Source: Cutibacterium porci
Lineage (GTDB): Bacteria > Actinomycetota > Actinomycetes > Propionibacteriales > Propionibacteriaceae
DNA: 64,000 nt
NCBI RefSeq assembly: GCF_009696315.1
Contig: NZ_VUMG01000003.1
Location: 1 to 64,000 of the forward strand
Direction: 5' to 3'
The position numbers were made by a program, and so were the translations under genes. This document shows positions 46,081 through 55,016 of this stretch, in pieces; position 1 is the stretch's first letter; each line of letters begins with the position of its first letter. The notes below the pieces were generated by a model, which did not search any database, was not told the DNA's origin, and saw only the letters and a program-made list of their open reading frames with translations.

Positions 46081-47421
46081 ATGTCGACCGCACTGTTCAC
46101 CGACCACTACGAGTTGACCATGGTCGAAGCCGCCATGGCATCGGGAACCGCTGACCGGCGCTGCGTCTTTGAATTGTTCCCCCGCCGTCTGCCCGAAGGC
46201 CGCCGTTACGGCGTCGTGGCTGGTACCGGACGTGTCCTTGACGCCGTCGAAAGCTTCCGATTCACCGACGAAGACGTCTCTTTCTTGAAACGCACCGGGG
46301 TCGTCGGCCCGCACATGGCCGAGTGGCTGTCGCATTACCGATTCAGCGGATCCATCCACGGTTATGCTGAAGGCGATCTCTACTTTCCTGGCTCCCCACT
46401 ACTCACCGTCGAAGGCACGTTCGCGGAAGCCTGCGTGCTCGAAACCGTACTGCTGAGCATTTACAACCATGACTCTGCTATCGCCTCCGCCGCATCCCGC
46501 ATGGTCATGATGGCTGAAGGCCGCCCCATCATCGAAATGGGCTCGCGCCGCACCCACGAAGAGTCCGCAGTCGCTGCCGCCCGCGCCGCCTGGATTGCCG
46601 GTTTCGGCCCAACCTCTAATTTGGCCGCCGGTATCCGCTATGGCGTCCCCACCTCTGGCACCGCTGCCCACGCTTTCACCTTGCTGCACGACACCGAGGA
46701 CGACGCTTTTCGCGCCCAACTAGCAGCCTATGGCGAGGAAACGACTCTGCTCGTCGACACCTACGACATCGACAAGGCGGTACGCACCGCTGTCGACCTC
46801 ACCGAGGGGCGTCTCGGCGCGGTCCGTATTGACTCCGGCGACCTGTCCATCGTCGCTCGCCAAGTCCGCGACCTGCTCGACGACCTCGGCGCAACCAAGA
46901 CTCGCATCATCGTCACAAGCGACCTCGACGAATGGCAAATCGCTGCTCTGCGTGGCGCCCCCGTCGACGGATTCGGCGTCGGAACTTCCCTTGTTACCGG
47001 TTCGGGAGCACCAACGTGCTCCTTCGTCTATAAGCTAGTCGCCCGCGCCACCTCAACCGATCCTGACGCCGAGCTGCTGCCGGTGGCCAAGAAATCGTCC
47101 CACAAGAACACTGTAGGCGGACGCAAATATGCGGTACGCCGTATCGGCTCAGGGGGGATTGCCACTGCAGAAGTCGTCGGGGTGGGTCAGGAACCGACTG
47201 TTGAAGCTGATGATCGTAACCTCATCGTCCCACTTATCGTCAACGGCGAGGTTGTGGGTCGTGAACCGCTAGCGGCGGCGCGTGCGCGTCATCAGGCTGC
47301 CATCGCTGAGCTGCCGATCTCCGGGCGCCGCATCTCGCGTGGCGACCAGGCCATCCCGACGGTTATGGTGAAGCAGGGCGATGACGGCACTGACACAGTT
47401 CTTGGAGCATCACTGTCCTGA
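46081..47421 (+). CDS. pncB: Nicotinate phosphoribosyltransferase
   Basis: 446 aa. N-terminus TDHYELTMVEAAMASGTADRRCVFELFPRRLPEGRRYGVVAG, the middle EMGSRRTHEESAVAAARAAWIAGF, and phosphoribosyl-binding AVRIDSGDL are typical. First step of nicotinic acid salvage to NAD. Divergent from clpS with an 83-bp gap. Confidence 0.95.
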   Translation: MSTALFTDHYELTMVEAAMASGTADRRCVFELFPRRLPEGRRYGVVAGTGRVLDAVESFRFTDEDVSFLKRTGVVGPHMAEWLSHYRFSGSIHGYAEGDLYFPGSPLLTVEGTFAEACVLETVLLSIYNHDSAIASAASRMVMMAEGRPIIEMGSRRTHEESAVAAARAAWIAGFGPTSNLAAGIRYGVPTSGTAAHAFTLLHDTEDDAFRAQLAAYGEETTLLVDTYDIDKAVRTAVDLTEGRLGAVRIDSGDLSIVARQVRDLLDDLGATKTRIIVTSDLDEWQIAALRGAPVDGFGVGTSLVTGSGAPTCSFVYKLVARATSTDPDAELLPVAKKSSHKNTVGGRKYAVRRIGSGGIATAEVVGVGQEPTVEADDRNLIVPLIVNGEVVGREPLAAARARHQAAIAELPISGRRISRGDQAIPTVMVKQGDDGTDTVLGASLS

Positions 47422-47527
47422 GACGCCACGCTCCACAGTAACCGCCCAGGAGCGTTCGAAAAGTGACACGCAGGTTAACTACTGCTCGAAATCCGCCCCA
47501 GCAGCCCCATATGAAGCGGATTTGGGC

Positions 47528-47555
47528 TTGACTGAGGGCCGACAACCGCTAATGT
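47528..47555 (+). promoter_or_regulatory. candidate promoter of the HU gene
   Basis: TTGACT (47528-47533) and TAATGT (47550-47555) are 16 bp apart, 61 bp upstream of the ATG. The same -10 hexamer occurs in the tRNA-Lys and rrn P1 candidates. Confidence 0.55.
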
Positions 47556-47615
47556 CATTGATGAGGGAAACGGCAACAAGCCGAAAACCGAGCATAATCC
47601 ATTTGAGGAGACCCC

Positions 47616-47891
47616 ATGACCAAGTCCGAGCTCATCAAGGCCGTCGCCAAGCAGGCCTCACTCACTGAGGCCCAGACCAACGAGGCCGTCAAGGCTCTCA
47701 CCGACGTCATCACCAGCGCTCTGGCTGAGGGCGAGAAGGTGCAGCTTCCCGGTTTGTTCACCGCTGAGGCCGTTGAGCGCCCCGCTCGCAATGGCCGCAA
47801 TCCCCGCACAGGCGAGTCCATGACCATCCCGGCTCACAAGGCCGTGAAGATTTCGGCCTCCAGCACCCTCAAGAAAGCCGTCGCCGACTGA
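47616..47891 (+). CDS. hup: HU-family nucleoid protein
   Basis: 91 aa: MTKSELIKAVAKQASLTEAQTNEAVKALTDVITSAL, the arm region RPARNGRNPRTGESMTIPAHKAVKISASSTLKKAV. It lacks the Lys/Ala-rich C-terminal tail of mycobacterial HupB. ATG follows GAGGAG. A strong terminator follows. Confidence 0.96.
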   Translation: MTKSELIKAVAKQASLTEAQTNEAVKALTDVITSALAEGEKVQLPGLFTAEAVERPARNGRNPRTGESMTIPAHKAVKISASSTLKKAVAD

Positions 47892-47909
47892 GCGATCTGA
47901 TCTATGTGG

Positions 47910-47945
47910 GGTCCAGCGCTAATCTCAGCGCTGGACCTCATTTTT
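47910..47945. terminator. Terminator between HU and malQ
   Basis: An 11-bp stem GGTCCAGCGCT (47910-47920) / AGCGCTGGACC (47927-47937) with a 6-nt loop is followed by TCATTTTTG. It ends hup and lies just past the malQ stop on the other strand. Confidence 0.85.
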
Positions 47946-47958
47946 GTCTTCGCATCAA

Positions 47959-50067
47959 TTACATCTCATTCATGACGTGGGAAAGTCTCGATGCTCTCTC
48001 GTCAGTGAAGACCTCCTCCAGCCACATCGGGGAACCGTCTGGATGGCTGAGGGGAACTCGCCAGTTCGGGTACTCATTCGTGGTGCCTGGCAAGTTTTGG
48101 GTACGGCGATCCCCCACAGCGTCAGTCAAGGTGGCGTTGAGCACCTTCGACGGGGTGCGAGTGAGCAGGCGGTGCATCGCTAACACGATGTCCTCTTCAG
48201 AAGGGTTATCCCCTGTCAAGACACCGCGTTCGCGCAAAATGGCAATCCACGTGGCCGTCTGACGAGCTGCCTCAGCACGCTCGTAGTCGACAGGTTCGGT
48301 GAGTAAACCAAGCTCATTGCGGACCTCGACGTGATCGCCAGCCAGATACCCAGTCGTGGGGGGCAAATCATGCGTGGTAACCGAGCTCATGGCGTACTCG
48401 CGCCATTGTTCAGGGGCCAGCGGACTGCCGTCCTCACCGTTTTCAAACCACAGCACTGAGGTTCCCATGATGCCGCGCTCGCGCAAATATGCGCGCACCC
48501 ATGGCTCTACCGTGCCAAGGTCCTCACCGACGACGAGGGCGTCAGCCCGGTACGCCTCGAGCGCCAAGATGCCAACCATGGCTTCGTGGTCGTACCGAAT
48601 GTAGGTGCCCATGCGTGGACCGAGACCAGCAGGAACCCACCACAGCCGAAAGAGGCCGAGAATGTGGTCGATACGAACACCACCGGCATGGCGCAACGCA
48701 GCGCGCACCATATCGCGGAACGGCTGATACGCCATATCGGCAAGGATGTCGGGACGCATCGGAGGCTGTCCCCACTCTTGTCCAGCCTGGTTGAAGGCAT
48801 CAGGTGGAGACCCGACGCACACGCCGTCAGCGAAGACTTTCCCCAGCATCCACGCATCGGCTCCAGCACCCGAAACACCCACGGCCATATCGCAGACGAG
48901 CCCCAATGACATTCCGGCGTCGCGTCCGGCAGAATGGGCGGCAGAAAGCTGCTGGTCAGCAATCCACTGCAACCACATGAAAAAATCGACGCGTTCCTCG
49001 TGAGCGCGCACAAACTCGATAACAGCACGGTTGTCAGGGTTCTGGTATTCCTCGGGCCAGGTGCGCCAGTCGTTGCCGTATACCTCCGTCAGGGCACACC
49101 ATGTCGCAAGATCTACCAAACGAGTACCACGCAGTCGGCGAAATGCCTGGTAGGAAAGCTCCCTCGATCCTGCCACGCCAAGGGCATGGACAGCCTCTAA
49201 CACCGGCAGTTTGGCACTCCAGGATCGATCTCGATCAATCGCCTCGACCTCAGCCGCCGCCTGGGCGCGAGCCGCGCGAGCCTCAGAACGCTGATAGGCG
49301 TCAAGGTTGGCGAATTCGGGAATGATTTCGGGACGCACATAGAGCGGGTTGAGAAAAAGGCGACTGCACGGCAAATATGGAGAAGGCTCAATCGGGGAGA
49401 CAATCTGGCTGGCATGAAGCGGGTTCACGAGCACATAATCGGCGCCTTGGGTGGCGGCCCAGCTAGACAGGTCCGCCAAATCAGAAAAATCACCCATTCC
49501 CCACGACGCGCGCGAACGGGTTGAATACAGTTGCACGGCATGGCCCCAGACCCGAGACGAGCCCATCGAGCGGGGTAGCCCGAGCCAGTTTGGGGACACA
49601 ACAAGTGTCGCGGTTGCGCGACGATCGGCTGTCGTCGCAACGATTGTGTGGTAACCCAGCGGTAAATCGCCTGGAATGCCGAAAGTTGCCTCACCAATCC
49701 AGCGGTCATCGACTCGGCGATCAGGGTTCCAATTGTCAACCTGCCAACACTCACGACGCCGACCGTCCTCGCAGACGATATGGACCTCCACCGATTCCCC
49801 TGCGTTGACATGGACGTCGACGCGCCCCTCCTGGCCTTCGCGCAGGACGACGATCCCAGGCAGCACCCGACGCCACGTTCGGTTAGCGACCTCATGACAT
49901 GCACGCTCGGCGCGTTCGGGGGTCGAGGCGTCGATTCCCAACCCGGCAAGGACGGCGATAACAGTCGCGTCCTCGACCTCGGTGTACTGGCCTTTCCAGT
50001 CGTAGTAGTCACGAGCGATGCCGAAATGATCGGCCAGGGTCGTCAGGTGAGAATGTGTCAAGGACAT
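47959..50067 (-). CDS. malQ: 4-alpha-glucanotransferase
   Basis: 702-aa GH77 amylomaltase with the extra N-terminal region (~ residues 1-150) usual in actinobacteria. Catalytic-domain motifs: NPLHASQIVSPIEPSPYLPCSR, GLVCDMAVGVSGAGADAWM, GVRIDHILGLFRLWWVP and GEDLGTVEPWVR. Start ATG 50067 follows GAAAGGCC; the upstream ATG at 50088 adds 7 basic residues. Works on maltodextrins or glycogen. Confidence 0.94.
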   Translation of the reverse strand: MSLTHSHLTTLADHFGIARDYYDWKGQYTEVEDATVIAVLAGLGIDASTPERAERACHEVANRTWRRVLPGIVVLREGQEGRVDVHVNAGESVEVHIVCEDGRRRECWQVDNWNPDRRVDDRWIGEATFGIPGDLPLGYHTIVATTADRRATATLVVSPNWLGLPRSMGSSRVWGHAVQLYSTRSRASWGMGDFSDLADLSSWAATQGADYVLVNPLHASQIVSPIEPSPYLPCSRLFLNPLYVRPEIIPEFANLDAYQRSEARAARAQAAAEVEAIDRDRSWSAKLPVLEAVHALGVAGSRELSYQAFRRLRGTRLVDLATWCALTEVYGNDWRTWPEEYQNPDNRAVIEFVRAHEERVDFFMWLQWIADQQLSAAHSAGRDAGMSLGLVCDMAVGVSGAGADAWMLGKVFADGVCVGSPPDAFNQAGQEWGQPPMRPDILADMAYQPFRDMVRAALRHAGGVRIDHILGLFRLWWVPAGLGPRMGTYIRYDHEAMVGILALEAYRADALVVGEDLGTVEPWVRAYLRERGIMGTSVLWFENGEDGSPLAPEQWREYAMSSVTTHDLPPTTGYLAGDHVEVRNELGLLTEPVDYERAEAARQTATWIAILRERGVLTGDNPSEEDIVLAMHRLLTRTPSKVLNATLTDAVGDRRTQNLPGTTNEYPNWRVPLSHPDGSPMWLEEVFTDERASRLSHVMNEM

Positions 50068-50169
50068 GACGGCCTTTCGGCGCCCCAATCGCCGGGGCGG
50101 AAGTCGGGATCGGACGAATGTGCTGAGACGAATCTGCTGAGACGACGAATCGCCCCGCGATGAGGAACC

Positions 50170-50979
50170 TTACTCGGCGTCAGCCTGACGGCCTGGCCGA
50201 ATGACTTGGGTTCCCGCCACTGCGTCGTGAATAGTCTGACGCGAACGCTGCCACAACGGCATGAGGTAACTAAAAGGCGTGAGCAGCACAATGAATTGGT
50301 TGCCGATCTCGACGCAGGCCCACGCAGCCGCACGTATCAGGGCACGCCACCACACCAGACGGCGATTCTCCTTGCCCTTACCCACCGTGACGACTCGTAA
50401 CCCACATATCAACTGACCCACCGAGCCCGCGCACGCCGTCAACATAATGAATTGGTAAATCGCCTGCGAAACGATCACCGCACCGACGAGATTCGACATG
50501 TCGTTGACGAATTCGGCCTGCATCAGTGACTGCGTCGTGATGACATCAGCGGGATTAGCCCCAGCATTGATCGCGCGCATTGAGTCCCCAAGGAACTGTT
50601 GGTAACCGTGGACGATGCTCGCAATCGTGTCACGCATTGTCACTGCGACAACGATCCACACCACGAGCGCGTCGATGATGGTTGACAAGGCTCGCCACCA
50701 CCAGCCTGCCAGCGGGACTCCATCCGCCGTCAATCCCTTCTTGTCCTGCGATTCATCGGACCCACTGCGGCGCGCAGTGGCTACAACCGGTCGCGGCGAT
50801 GACGGCACTCGTGATACCGGAGCGAGTGTCTCGGGTACATGGCCGACGCCATGACGCGGCTGAGGATCCGGCGGATTGCGCAGGTTCCGAGTCCAACGCT
50901 CGCCGTCCCAATACCGTTCCTGGTCACTTCCGGCAGGGTCGGGGTACCAGCCCATGGGGGGTGGAGTCGCATTCGTCAC
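50170..50979 (-). CDS. RDD-family membrane protein with N-terminal DUF2510 segment
   Basis: 269 aa. The start PPMGWYPDPAGSDQERYWDGERWTRNLRNPP is a DUF2510 WYPDP...RYWDG module; the rest from ~ residue 90 is an RDD domain (GVPLAGWWWRALSTIIDALVVWIVVAVT) with about four membrane segments. Function is unknown. Confidence 0.85.
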   Translation of the reverse strand: MTNATPPPMGWYPDPAGSDQERYWDGERWTRNLRNPPDPQPRHGVGHVPETLAPVSRVPSSPRPVVATARRSGSDESQDKKGLTADGVPLAGWWWRALSTIIDALVVWIVVAVTMRDTIASIVHGYQQFLGDSMRAINAGANPADVITTQSLMQAEFVNDMSNLVGAVIVSQAIYQFIMLTACAGSVGQLICGLRVVTVGKGKENRRLVWWRALIRAAAWACVEIGNQFIVLLTPFSYLMPLWQRSRQTIHDAVAGTQVIRPGRQADAE

Positions 50980-51065
50980 CGGTCTATTGTTTCACGACGC
51001 CCCGATAACGCCAGTCACCCGTCGCAACGAGCAACATCTGGGCCAGCCACGTACACTGGTCGATT

Positions 51066-51308
51066 ATGAGCACACAGGTGGCACCAGGTTCCAGCACGGC
51101 GGTCGAAGAGAAGACTCGTCCATCCTTCGATGACGGTGATGCCGAGCGCTTTTCACATTACGTCCCCAAGGCAAAGTTGACTGACGCCATGGTCAACGGC
51201 ACCCCCGTCGTCGCGCTGTGCGGAAAGGTGTGGGTGCCTTCCCGCAACCCCGAAAAGTTCCCCGTTTGTCCAGAGTGCAAGGAAATTTTCGAGTCGATGA
51301 ATCAGTGA
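51066..51308 (+). CDS. DUF3039 protein
   Basis: 80 aa with [32 protein letters not shown], the DUF3039 family pattern with three cysteines that probably bind zinc. Common in actinobacteria, role unknown. It converges on aroQ with a 7-bp 3' overlap. Confidence 0.88.
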   Translation: MSTQVAPGSSTAVEEKTRPSFDDGDAERFSHYVPKAKLTDAMVNGTPVVALCGKVWVPSRNPEKFPVCPECKEIFESMNQ

Positions 51309-51763
51309 GCACCCTGATTATGGGGCGGGGCTGTATACGTAGCTAGCCACGACAACGCGAGCTCGTACCCTTTCAATCCCAGTCCCGCGATTGTCCCAGT
51401 GACATACGCCGACACCACGCTGTGATGGCGGAACTCTTCCCTGGTAGCGATATTGGAGATATGCACCTCAATACAGGGTGCCTCTAATTGGGCGAGGGCA
51501 TCGGCAATAGCAATGCTGTAGTGACTCCACGCCGCCGGATTAATGACGACTGGATGACCGCCGTCAGCAGCCTGGTGAATCCATCCAATCATCCGCTCCT
51601 CGGAATCGGTTTGACGCACCTCGACGTCCAGCCCCAGCTCACGACCGTACTCCACCAACCGGGCCGCCAGATCGTCATAGGTGGTCGTCCCATAAACCTG
51701 TGGCTCGCGTCGACCAAGCCGACCCAGATTCGGACCGTTGAGGACCAACACTTGCATACTCAT
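51302..51763 (-). CDS. aroQ: 3-dehydroquinate dehydratase, type II
   Basis: 153 aa. Begins [25 protein letters not shown], with the catalytic Tyr in [21 protein letters not shown], and [17 protein letters not shown]. Third step of the shikimate pathway. ATG 51763 overlaps the stop of the upstream cation efflux gene by 4 bp. Confidence 0.96.
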   Translation of the reverse strand: MSMQVLVLNGPNLGRLGRREPQVYGTTTYDDLAARLVEYGRELGLDVEVRQTDSEERMIGWIHQAADGGHPVVINPAAWSHYSIAIADALAQLEAPCIEVHISNIATREEFRHHSVVSAYVTGTIAGLGLKGYELALSWLATYTAPPHNQGAH

Positions 51764-52773
51764 GACTGAGGCCATTCCTCCCCGTCCCTGATGCGATCAT
51801 CCCCATAACGGATATCGGGTTCCAGGAAGAGCGGACCAACCAATGGTTCAGCCGCGCGCACTGCTACTTCGGCGTTATCGATGATGCGTGCCACTTCGAG
51901 GGCAGAATCAGTTGGATCAACAGCGATTTTCGCAGCCAGCAAGATCGTTTCAGGACCCAGATGAACCGTCTTCATGTAGATCACCGAATCCACGCCGTCA
52001 GAATTCACCAGAGCGTCATGAATAGCTTTCCGCGACTCCGGGGTTGCCGACTCCCCTTCCAAGAGGGATTTCATCTCGCGAGACAGTATCCCAGCGACAA
52101 CGACGAGCAAGATACCGATAAACGCCGAACCGATACCGTCGAAGATCGGGTTGTGGGTGAGCAGGGTTAGACCAACGCCCAAGAATGCAAAGATCAGGCC
52201 AAGAACGGCGGCAGAGTCCTCCAGCATGACGACCGGAAGCTCCGGAGCCTTGGCCTTCCGAATATATTGCAAAACCGTCATGGCTTCGCGATCCTGGGCG
52301 CTCTCCTTGAGGGCAGTGCGCAGGCTCGCCCCTTCAGCGCAGATAGAAACCACGACGACCACAAGCGGAACCCACCACCACTGGGAATCGAGCAACTCGT
52401 CAGGTTGACCCATCAGCGTCGATTTGACCTTGTCGTAGGCCTCGTACAAGGCAAATAGACCACCGAGTGAAAAAATGACGATCGCGACAACGAACCCGGA
52501 CAGGTACCGCGCCCTCTCGTAGCCGAAGGGGTGGTCCTCGTCAGCCTCCTTGTGGGATTCTTTACCACCCACCATGAGAACAACCTGGTTGGCGGTATCC
52601 GCCACCGAGTGAATAGCTTCGGCAAGCATCGATGATGCCCCTGTGAGCGCCCACGCGATAGCCTTCGTCACTGCGATAGCGAGATTAGCCGAGGCAGCCG
52701 CGATAATCGCTTTGCGGCCTGACTGATTCGTATTGGCTGGCGTGTTCTTCTGGACTGCGGGTGTTTGACTCAC
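51760..52773 (-). CDS. Cation diffusion facilitator (metal efflux)
   Basis: 337 aa with family motifs [16 protein letters not shown] (H/D zinc-site residues in the second helix) and [17 protein letters not shown], about six membrane segments and a C-terminal cytoplasmic metal domain ([36 protein letters not shown]). The metal is probably Zn or another divalent ion. GTG start with GGAGGAG upstream, overlapping the SIS gene. Confidence 0.9.
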   Translation of the reverse strand: MSQTPAVQKNTPANTNQSGRKAIIAAASANLAIAVTKAIAWALTGASSMLAEAIHSVADTANQVVLMVGGKESHKEADEDHPFGYERARYLSGFVVAIVIFSLGGLFALYEAYDKVKSTLMGQPDELLDSQWWWVPLVVVVVSICAEGASLRTALKESAQDREAMTVLQYIRKAKAPELPVVMLEDSAAVLGLIFAFLGVGLTLLTHNPIFDGIGSAFIGILLVVVAGILSREMKSLLEGESATPESRKAIHDALVNSDGVDSVIYMKTVHLGPETILLAAKIAVDPTDSALEVARIIDNAEVAVRAAEPLVGPLFLEPDIRYGDDRIRDGEEWPQS

Positions 52774-53789
52774 GTCATCTCCTCCAGACGATCCAGTCCA
52801 AGAGCCACGTAGACGGCAGCGAAACTGCCCTGAAGGAGCAAGGCAACGTAACGATCCATCGACGACGACCGCTCATCAATGCCGAGCGGCAAGGTAACGC
52901 TGCGCACCGTCACGTCATGTGCGGCGCACAGCTGCTCTAGCTCGCTGCGAACGTCGACGTGTTCGGTCTCAGCGTCATCCATGACGACAAGGACGGGACG
53001 ACGAGTCTCGCCGTCGAGGTCAGGATCAGCGAAGAGATCCCGCCGAGGAGCCGATTCAATGACGGGTCGCAGTGATTCAAAGTCAGCTGCCAAGGCGATA
53101 CGCCCCGTGGCTCGTCGCAACCATTGTGCCAAACGTCGCGATGCCCGCGCCGCAAGAACCGACCCTCCCCACAGTAGAGGCTCGGCGTCGGCCAGCGCAC
53201 ATGCGAGATCTTTCGCCGCATTGACGGCAAGGTTACGGTGCGGCGACGCCGACTCAGCGACCATATCCGCAACCCGAGCCACCTGTCCGGGATGGACGAC
53301 TGGTCCAAGACCTAGGTCGCTGAGCACCGACAGAGCCGCGACGGCCGCCGACAACGCATCTTCAGAAGCCATCGGGATACGGGCTGTGCCGTGGTTACCG
53401 GCAGCTTGCCAGGACTCAGCTTCCTCGGAAGCGGCCAAAATAATGGCGCTGCCTCGACGTCGGGCCTCAGCCACCTGGGCTGCACAGCGTCCGTCGGTAT
53501 CGAGAGCGACAACAAGATCAAGGGGACCAACCCACGCTGGCAACCGCAAGAAGGGCCAGGCAACCAGCGGAACGGGGCACATCGGCTCAAGGACAGACCG
53601 CACCAGGCGGGCTTCGGGGCCGACAACGAGAACCCCTCGGGGCTGCCCCCATTCACCGACCGTTCGATGGACGGCGTCGAGGTCAGCCGAATCGCGACGG
53701 ATGCGCGCGCCGGTACTGGCTAGCAGACGCAGCACCCCTTCGGCACATGGGTTGAGGGGCGCATCCAGACGGGAGTCGTCGAAGGTCAC
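52770..53789 (-). CDS. SIS-domain/phosphomannose isomerase-like protein
   Basis: 339 aa. Low-identity SIS architecture (LVVGPEARLVRSVLEP, LDLVVALDTDGRCAAQVAEARRRGSAIILAAS, LWGGSVLAARASRRLAQWL). In actinobacteria this protein lies beside manA/manB, a Trm112-like gene and DUF3499, as here, which suggests a role around mannose phosphates. Overlaps both neighbours by 4 bp. Confidence 0.75.
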   Translation of the reverse strand: MTFDDSRLDAPLNPCAEGVLRLLASTGARIRRDSADLDAVHRTVGEWGQPRGVLVVGPEARLVRSVLEPMCPVPLVAWPFLRLPAWVGPLDLVVALDTDGRCAAQVAEARRRGSAIILAASEEAESWQAAGNHGTARIPMASEDALSAAVAALSVLSDLGLGPVVHPGQVARVADMVAESASPHRNLAVNAAKDLACALADAEPLLWGGSVLAARASRRLAQWLRRATGRIALAADFESLRPVIESAPRRDLFADPDLDGETRRPVLVVMDDAETEHVDVRSELEQLCAAHDVTVRSVTLPLGIDERSSSMDRYVALLLQGSFAAVYVALGLDRLEEMT

Positions 53790-54064
53790 TGCGACCCCAT
53801 CTCGTGACGGTGAGTGGGCTCAAAAGCCTCGGTATCTTCGGCACTGTCCGTCTGGCCGCCTCCGCGCCTGCGTGCCGCGTCGAGGCGAAGATCGGGAACG
53901 CCGTCACGCACAAGGAAGGCCAGTCCGCATGATGGTGAGGAACACACCAGTTCTCCACTATCGAAATCCAGGGCGAACCGAGAATGGCACGCCGGGCACG
54001 CTGCCACCTCAAGGAATGCCGGAGAGAGGTCTAGTGCCTCAGGGGCCAGCGGTAAATCAGGCAT
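53786..54064 (-). CDS. Trm112-like zinc-ribbon protein
   Basis: 92 aa from ATG 54064. The pair CPACHSRFALDFDSGELVCSSPSCGLAFLVRDGVPDL is the Trm112 (UPF0434) zinc-ribbon. The longer upstream in-frame part is not supported. Neighbours are the SIS protein and DUF3499. Confidence 0.85.
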   Translation of the reverse strand: MPDLPLAPEALDLSPAFLEVAACPACHSRFALDFDSGELVCSSPSCGLAFLVRDGVPDLRLDAARRRGGGQTDSAEDTEAFEPTHRHEMGSQ

Positions 54065-54074
54065 GACCGTCATC

Positions 54075-54476
54075 CTAGTGTCTTGGGACGTCGGGATTCG
54101 CGTCCGTAATAACGGACAGGTGCCCACGCCGACCTAGAACGTGCACGGATGCAGGGTCAGGCATGACTTCATCCTCGAGCATTCCAACTTCTCGTACTGC
54201 CGCTGCCAATGCCATCAGATCGTCAGCGGGCGGGTCTGGGGGTGGGCTGTCAATACCGGGCAGTCGGATAACGTCCCATCCCACCGGCGCTGAGAGGGCT
54301 TCGGCGTGGTCGGCGCACATGTCATAGGCACCAGGTTCACGGCTAGGGCCCAACGGTCCAAGGACTGCGGTGCGTTCGGCATAGACATAAGTCAGCGTCG
54401 CGACCGCTGGTCGGGAACATCCGGGGCGAATGCACTCTCTCACCCAGGGCACGGTACGCCACCCACCGGTGCTCAC
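54075..54476 (-). CDS. DUF3499 protein
   Basis: 133 aa from GTG 54476. The N-terminal CIRPGCSRPAVATLTYVYAERTAVLGPLGPSREPGAYDMCADHA is the conserved DUF3499 core with a zinc-ribbon-like set of cysteines. The start could be the GTG at codon 12. Function unknown; the neighbourhood is conserved in actinobacteria. Confidence 0.85.
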   Translation of the reverse strand: MSTGGWRTVPWVRECIRPGCSRPAVATLTYVYAERTAVLGPLGPSREPGAYDMCADHAEALSAPVGWDVIRLPGIDSPPPDPPADDLMALAAAVREVGMLEDEVMPDPASVHVLGRRGHLSVITDANPDVPRH

Positions 54477-54591
54477 ACAGTTGCCACGCGGACACCAAAC
54501 GACACGCGCTCAGTCGTACCCCTAGACCGACACGTGATCGTGCATTGGTGCCAACCGCAATACCTTTTGCCAACCGCAATACAGTGGCGCC

Positions 54592-55011
54592 ATGTCCAAG
54601 CGTCGTAACCGTCATGGTCGTGGCCAGCGTGGTCCAGTCGTCTTGCCCCGCTCCTACGGCGGACGCATTGACCGCATTGACCCCACCCATGCCGAGTTCT
54701 TCACGGCGTGTCTGGCACGAGCCGTTCAGCACATACAAATGTCGTGCCCAGGGATACTCGATAACGTCATCGTCGGGGCTGAGGACGTACCGACCGTGCC
54801 GGACTGGACGGAAGGACGAGTACCGCTGTCCTCTGCCGTCGACGGGAGCGAACATTCCCCCGCCAAAATTGTTATCTACCGGCGGCCTCTCGAATTGCGG
54901 ACCGCCAGTCGGCGCGGATTAGCCATCCTCGTTCATCGGACCCTGGTTGAACAGTTGTCCGCATTGACTGGCACCCCAGTCGAGACGATTGATCCCAGCA
55001 TTGACAACTAA
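54592..55011 (+). CDS. Minimal zincin-like (metallopeptidase-family) protein lacking HExxH
   Basis: 139 aa. PTHAEFFTACLARAVQHIQMSCPGILDNVIVGAEDVP and the end TPVETIDPSIDN fit the DUF1025 minimal metalloprotease family found beside whiB2 and DUF3499 genes. Where active members have HExxHxxG, this one has VHRTLVEQLSAL, so the zinc site is absent and it is probably not a protease. Confidence 0.75.
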   Translation: MSKRRNRHGRGQRGPVVLPRSYGGRIDRIDPTHAEFFTACLARAVQHIQMSCPGILDNVIVGAEDVPTVPDWTEGRVPLSSAVDGSEHSPAKIVIYRRPLELRTASRRGLAILVHRTLVEQLSALTGTPVETIDPSIDN

Positions 55012-55016
55012 TGCTG

